Positions 6,113 to 6,871 of a stretch of DNA of 6,871 nucleotides are shown piece by piece. How positions within the stretch are numbered: the stretch's first letter is position 1; the number at the start of each line of letters is the position of its first letter. The notes beneath the pieces are model-generated. The model made no database searches, was not told the DNA's origin, and was given only the letters and a program-made list of their open reading frames with translations. This DNA comes from JANWHZ01 sp964527385 (GTDB taxonomy: Bacteria; Patescibacteriota; Saccharimonadia; Saccharimonadales; UBA4665): NCBI GenBank assembly GCA_964527385.1, contig CAZGPZ010000054.1, forward strand, positions 1-6,871. Direction: 5' to 3'. The position numbers and the translations under genes are program-made.

Positions 6113-6125
6113 ATTATGCTATAAT
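6097..6125 (+). promoter_or_regulatory. Promoter of the phosphoribosyltransferase-like gene, predicted leaderless
   Basis: A -35-like TTGCAT (6097-6102) is followed by a 17-bp spacer ending in TGC and a perfect TATAAT (6120-6125). Six bases further is 6132, the A of the ATG. There is no Shine-Dalgarno site. This is the best-formed of the three promoters in the window. Confidence 0.72.
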
Positions 6126-6131
6126 TAATAT

Positions 6132-6871
6132 ATGGCTTTTAGTTTTGAGAATGACCAATTTTGGGAGACCGGATATTGTGGTTCCCTTGCTGAAGTGGTT
6201 ACACGCTCTGCAACTGGTGAAAACCCCTGGGATGCTGCCCGTGTTGTCCAAGCTGTCATGACAAATGTGCCGCTTGATGATCCCCAGCGATTACCCCTGA
6301 TACAACAAGCAACTGAATTCGCACTCACCACATACCGCGGGAGGCTGGACGAGCAGCGAGCATCGCATATCGGTGCTTGCATCTTGGCCGAACTTGGCGA
6401 TGTACCTATAGTGCAGAGGCAAGATGACGCTACTCGTGAGTGCACCACAGTAGACCTGGCTCGAAGGGCTGTTGACGAGCTCGAGGCATTCACACCCGAC
6501 GACACGTTATTCATTGCCCTATGCCACGGCGGTTTTGTTTCGGGCGCTATGACGTTTCTGCTCAGGAACCAAGCAAACCTGCACCGCCAGGACGGGTTTT
6601 ACCCTGCCTGGTATTCTAACCATCACAAGTGGCATGATGCGCCCCAAATTAACAGCGCTGAGCTAGAATACCTTCAGAAGCTCGCCCAGGATCGGCAGGT
6701 GGTCCTGGTTGACGAGGGATCCGAAACTGGCAGCACGCAAGCAAGTGCCGTGCGTATTTTTTCTTCGTGGCTCCGGCAACCGGTATATGGCATCGTCCTC
6801 GCCGGTGACCGTGATACGGCAACCAGGCAGGAGCAAGGATTGCATTGGGAGTTATGCCAGGACGAAGGAAT
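6132..6871 (+). CDS. Phosphoribosyltransferase-like protein, 3' end beyond the window
   Basis: An open frame of 246 codons runs from 6132 to the right edge without a stop. Residues 125-141 ('TLFIALCHGGFVSGAMT') look like the first strand and GG turn of a type I phosphoribosyltransferase fold. Residues 190-202 ('VVLVDEGSETGST') match the PRPP-binding loop: a hydrophobic strand, the acidic pair Asp194-Glu195, then E-T-G-S-T. A further strand, 'VYGIVLAGDRDT', follows at 218-229. Between them a Trp/His/Tyr-rich segment ('FYPAWYSNHHKWHD', 156-169) is unusual and may form a hood or substrate region. The first 120 residues, mostly helical in look, match nothing I know. Such proteins transfer a ribose-5-phosphate unit from PRPP, usually to a base, but the acceptor here cannot be told. 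The gene is transcribed away from gatC. The start is set by the promoter, whose start point falls on the ATG. A PRTase-fold protein with a non-canonical role is also possible. Confidence 0.7.
   Translation, partial: MAFSFENDQFWETGYCGSLAEVVTRSATGENPWDAARVVQAVMTNVPLDDPQRLPLIQQATEFALTTYRGRLDEQRASHIGACILAELGDVPIVQRQDDATRECTTVDLARRAVDELEAFTPDDTLFIALCHGGFVSGAMTFLLRNQANLHRQDGFYPAWYSNHHKWHDAPQINSAELEYLQKLAQDRQVVLVDEGSETGSTQASAVRIFSSWLRQPVYGIVLAGDRDTATRQEQGLHWELCQDEG

Larger units (their letters stand above)
5895..6131. other. Divergent intergenic region between gatC and the phosphoribosyltransferase-like gene
   Basis: This 237-bp region carries the two back-to-back promoters at its ends. Between them are a direct repeat of CTGCTCGCG (5915-5923 and 5946-5954), a 6-bp stem AGACCT/AGGTCT (5942-5947 and 5958-5963) and a weaker 5-bp stem GTCGT/ACGAC (5975-5979 and 5988-5992). 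I see no tRNA and no T-run terminator. A 65-codon minus-strand frame (6088-5891) runs through the gatC promoter and looks like chance. Confidence 0.6.

Noticed and set aside
6125..6514. A 129-codon minus-strand frame
   Set aside because: It is antisense to the phosphoribosyltransferase-like gene, which has a promoter and PRPP-loop motif, and its Ser/Arg-rich composition is typical of a shadow frame.

Overview
The window looks like a piece of a Candidate Phyla Radiation (Patescibacteria) chromosome, most likely Saccharibacteria (TM7). The grounds are the style of the GatA, GatB and GalU proteins, the small membrane protein ending in a 'SGPLALFK' block, and an uncharacterised membrane-anchored gene set inside the gat operon. 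This placement rests on recognition of the proteins, not on a search. TAA, TAG and TGA all act as stops at gene ends that fit their families, so the standard bacterial code applies. That argues against the TGA-recoding Gracilibacteria and Absconditabacteria.

Six complete genes and one partial gene sit head to tail on the minus strand, read from right to left. First comes gatC-gatA-X-gatB, which encodes the tRNA-dependent amidotransferase that makes Gln-tRNA(Gln) and/or Asn-tRNA(Asn), with an unnamed membrane-anchored protein X between gatA and gatB. The junctions are very tight: a 1-bp overlap, then two 8-bp overlaps. A MOSC-domain protein follows 5 bp after gatB. After 36 bp holding its own promoter come galU (UTP-glucose-1-phosphate uridylyltransferase), a small single-span membrane protein, and the start of a YtxH-like protein that leaves the left edge.

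To the right of gatC is a 237-bp divergent intergenic region. A plus-strand gene begins at 6132 and stays open to the window end. It encodes a phosphoribosyltransferase-like protein with a long N-terminal region I do not recognise.

The clearest regulatory theme is that the three promoter-proximal genes (galU, gatC and the phosphoribosyltransferase-like gene) have no Shine-Dalgarno site. Each has an extended -10 box (TGn-TAyAAT) placed so that transcription should start on, or 2 nt before, the A of the ATG. These are predicted leaderless mRNAs. Most genes inside the operons instead have recognisable Shine-Dalgarno sites or are translationally coupled. I see no rRNA, tRNA, CRISPR array, insertion sequence or convincing intrinsic terminator.
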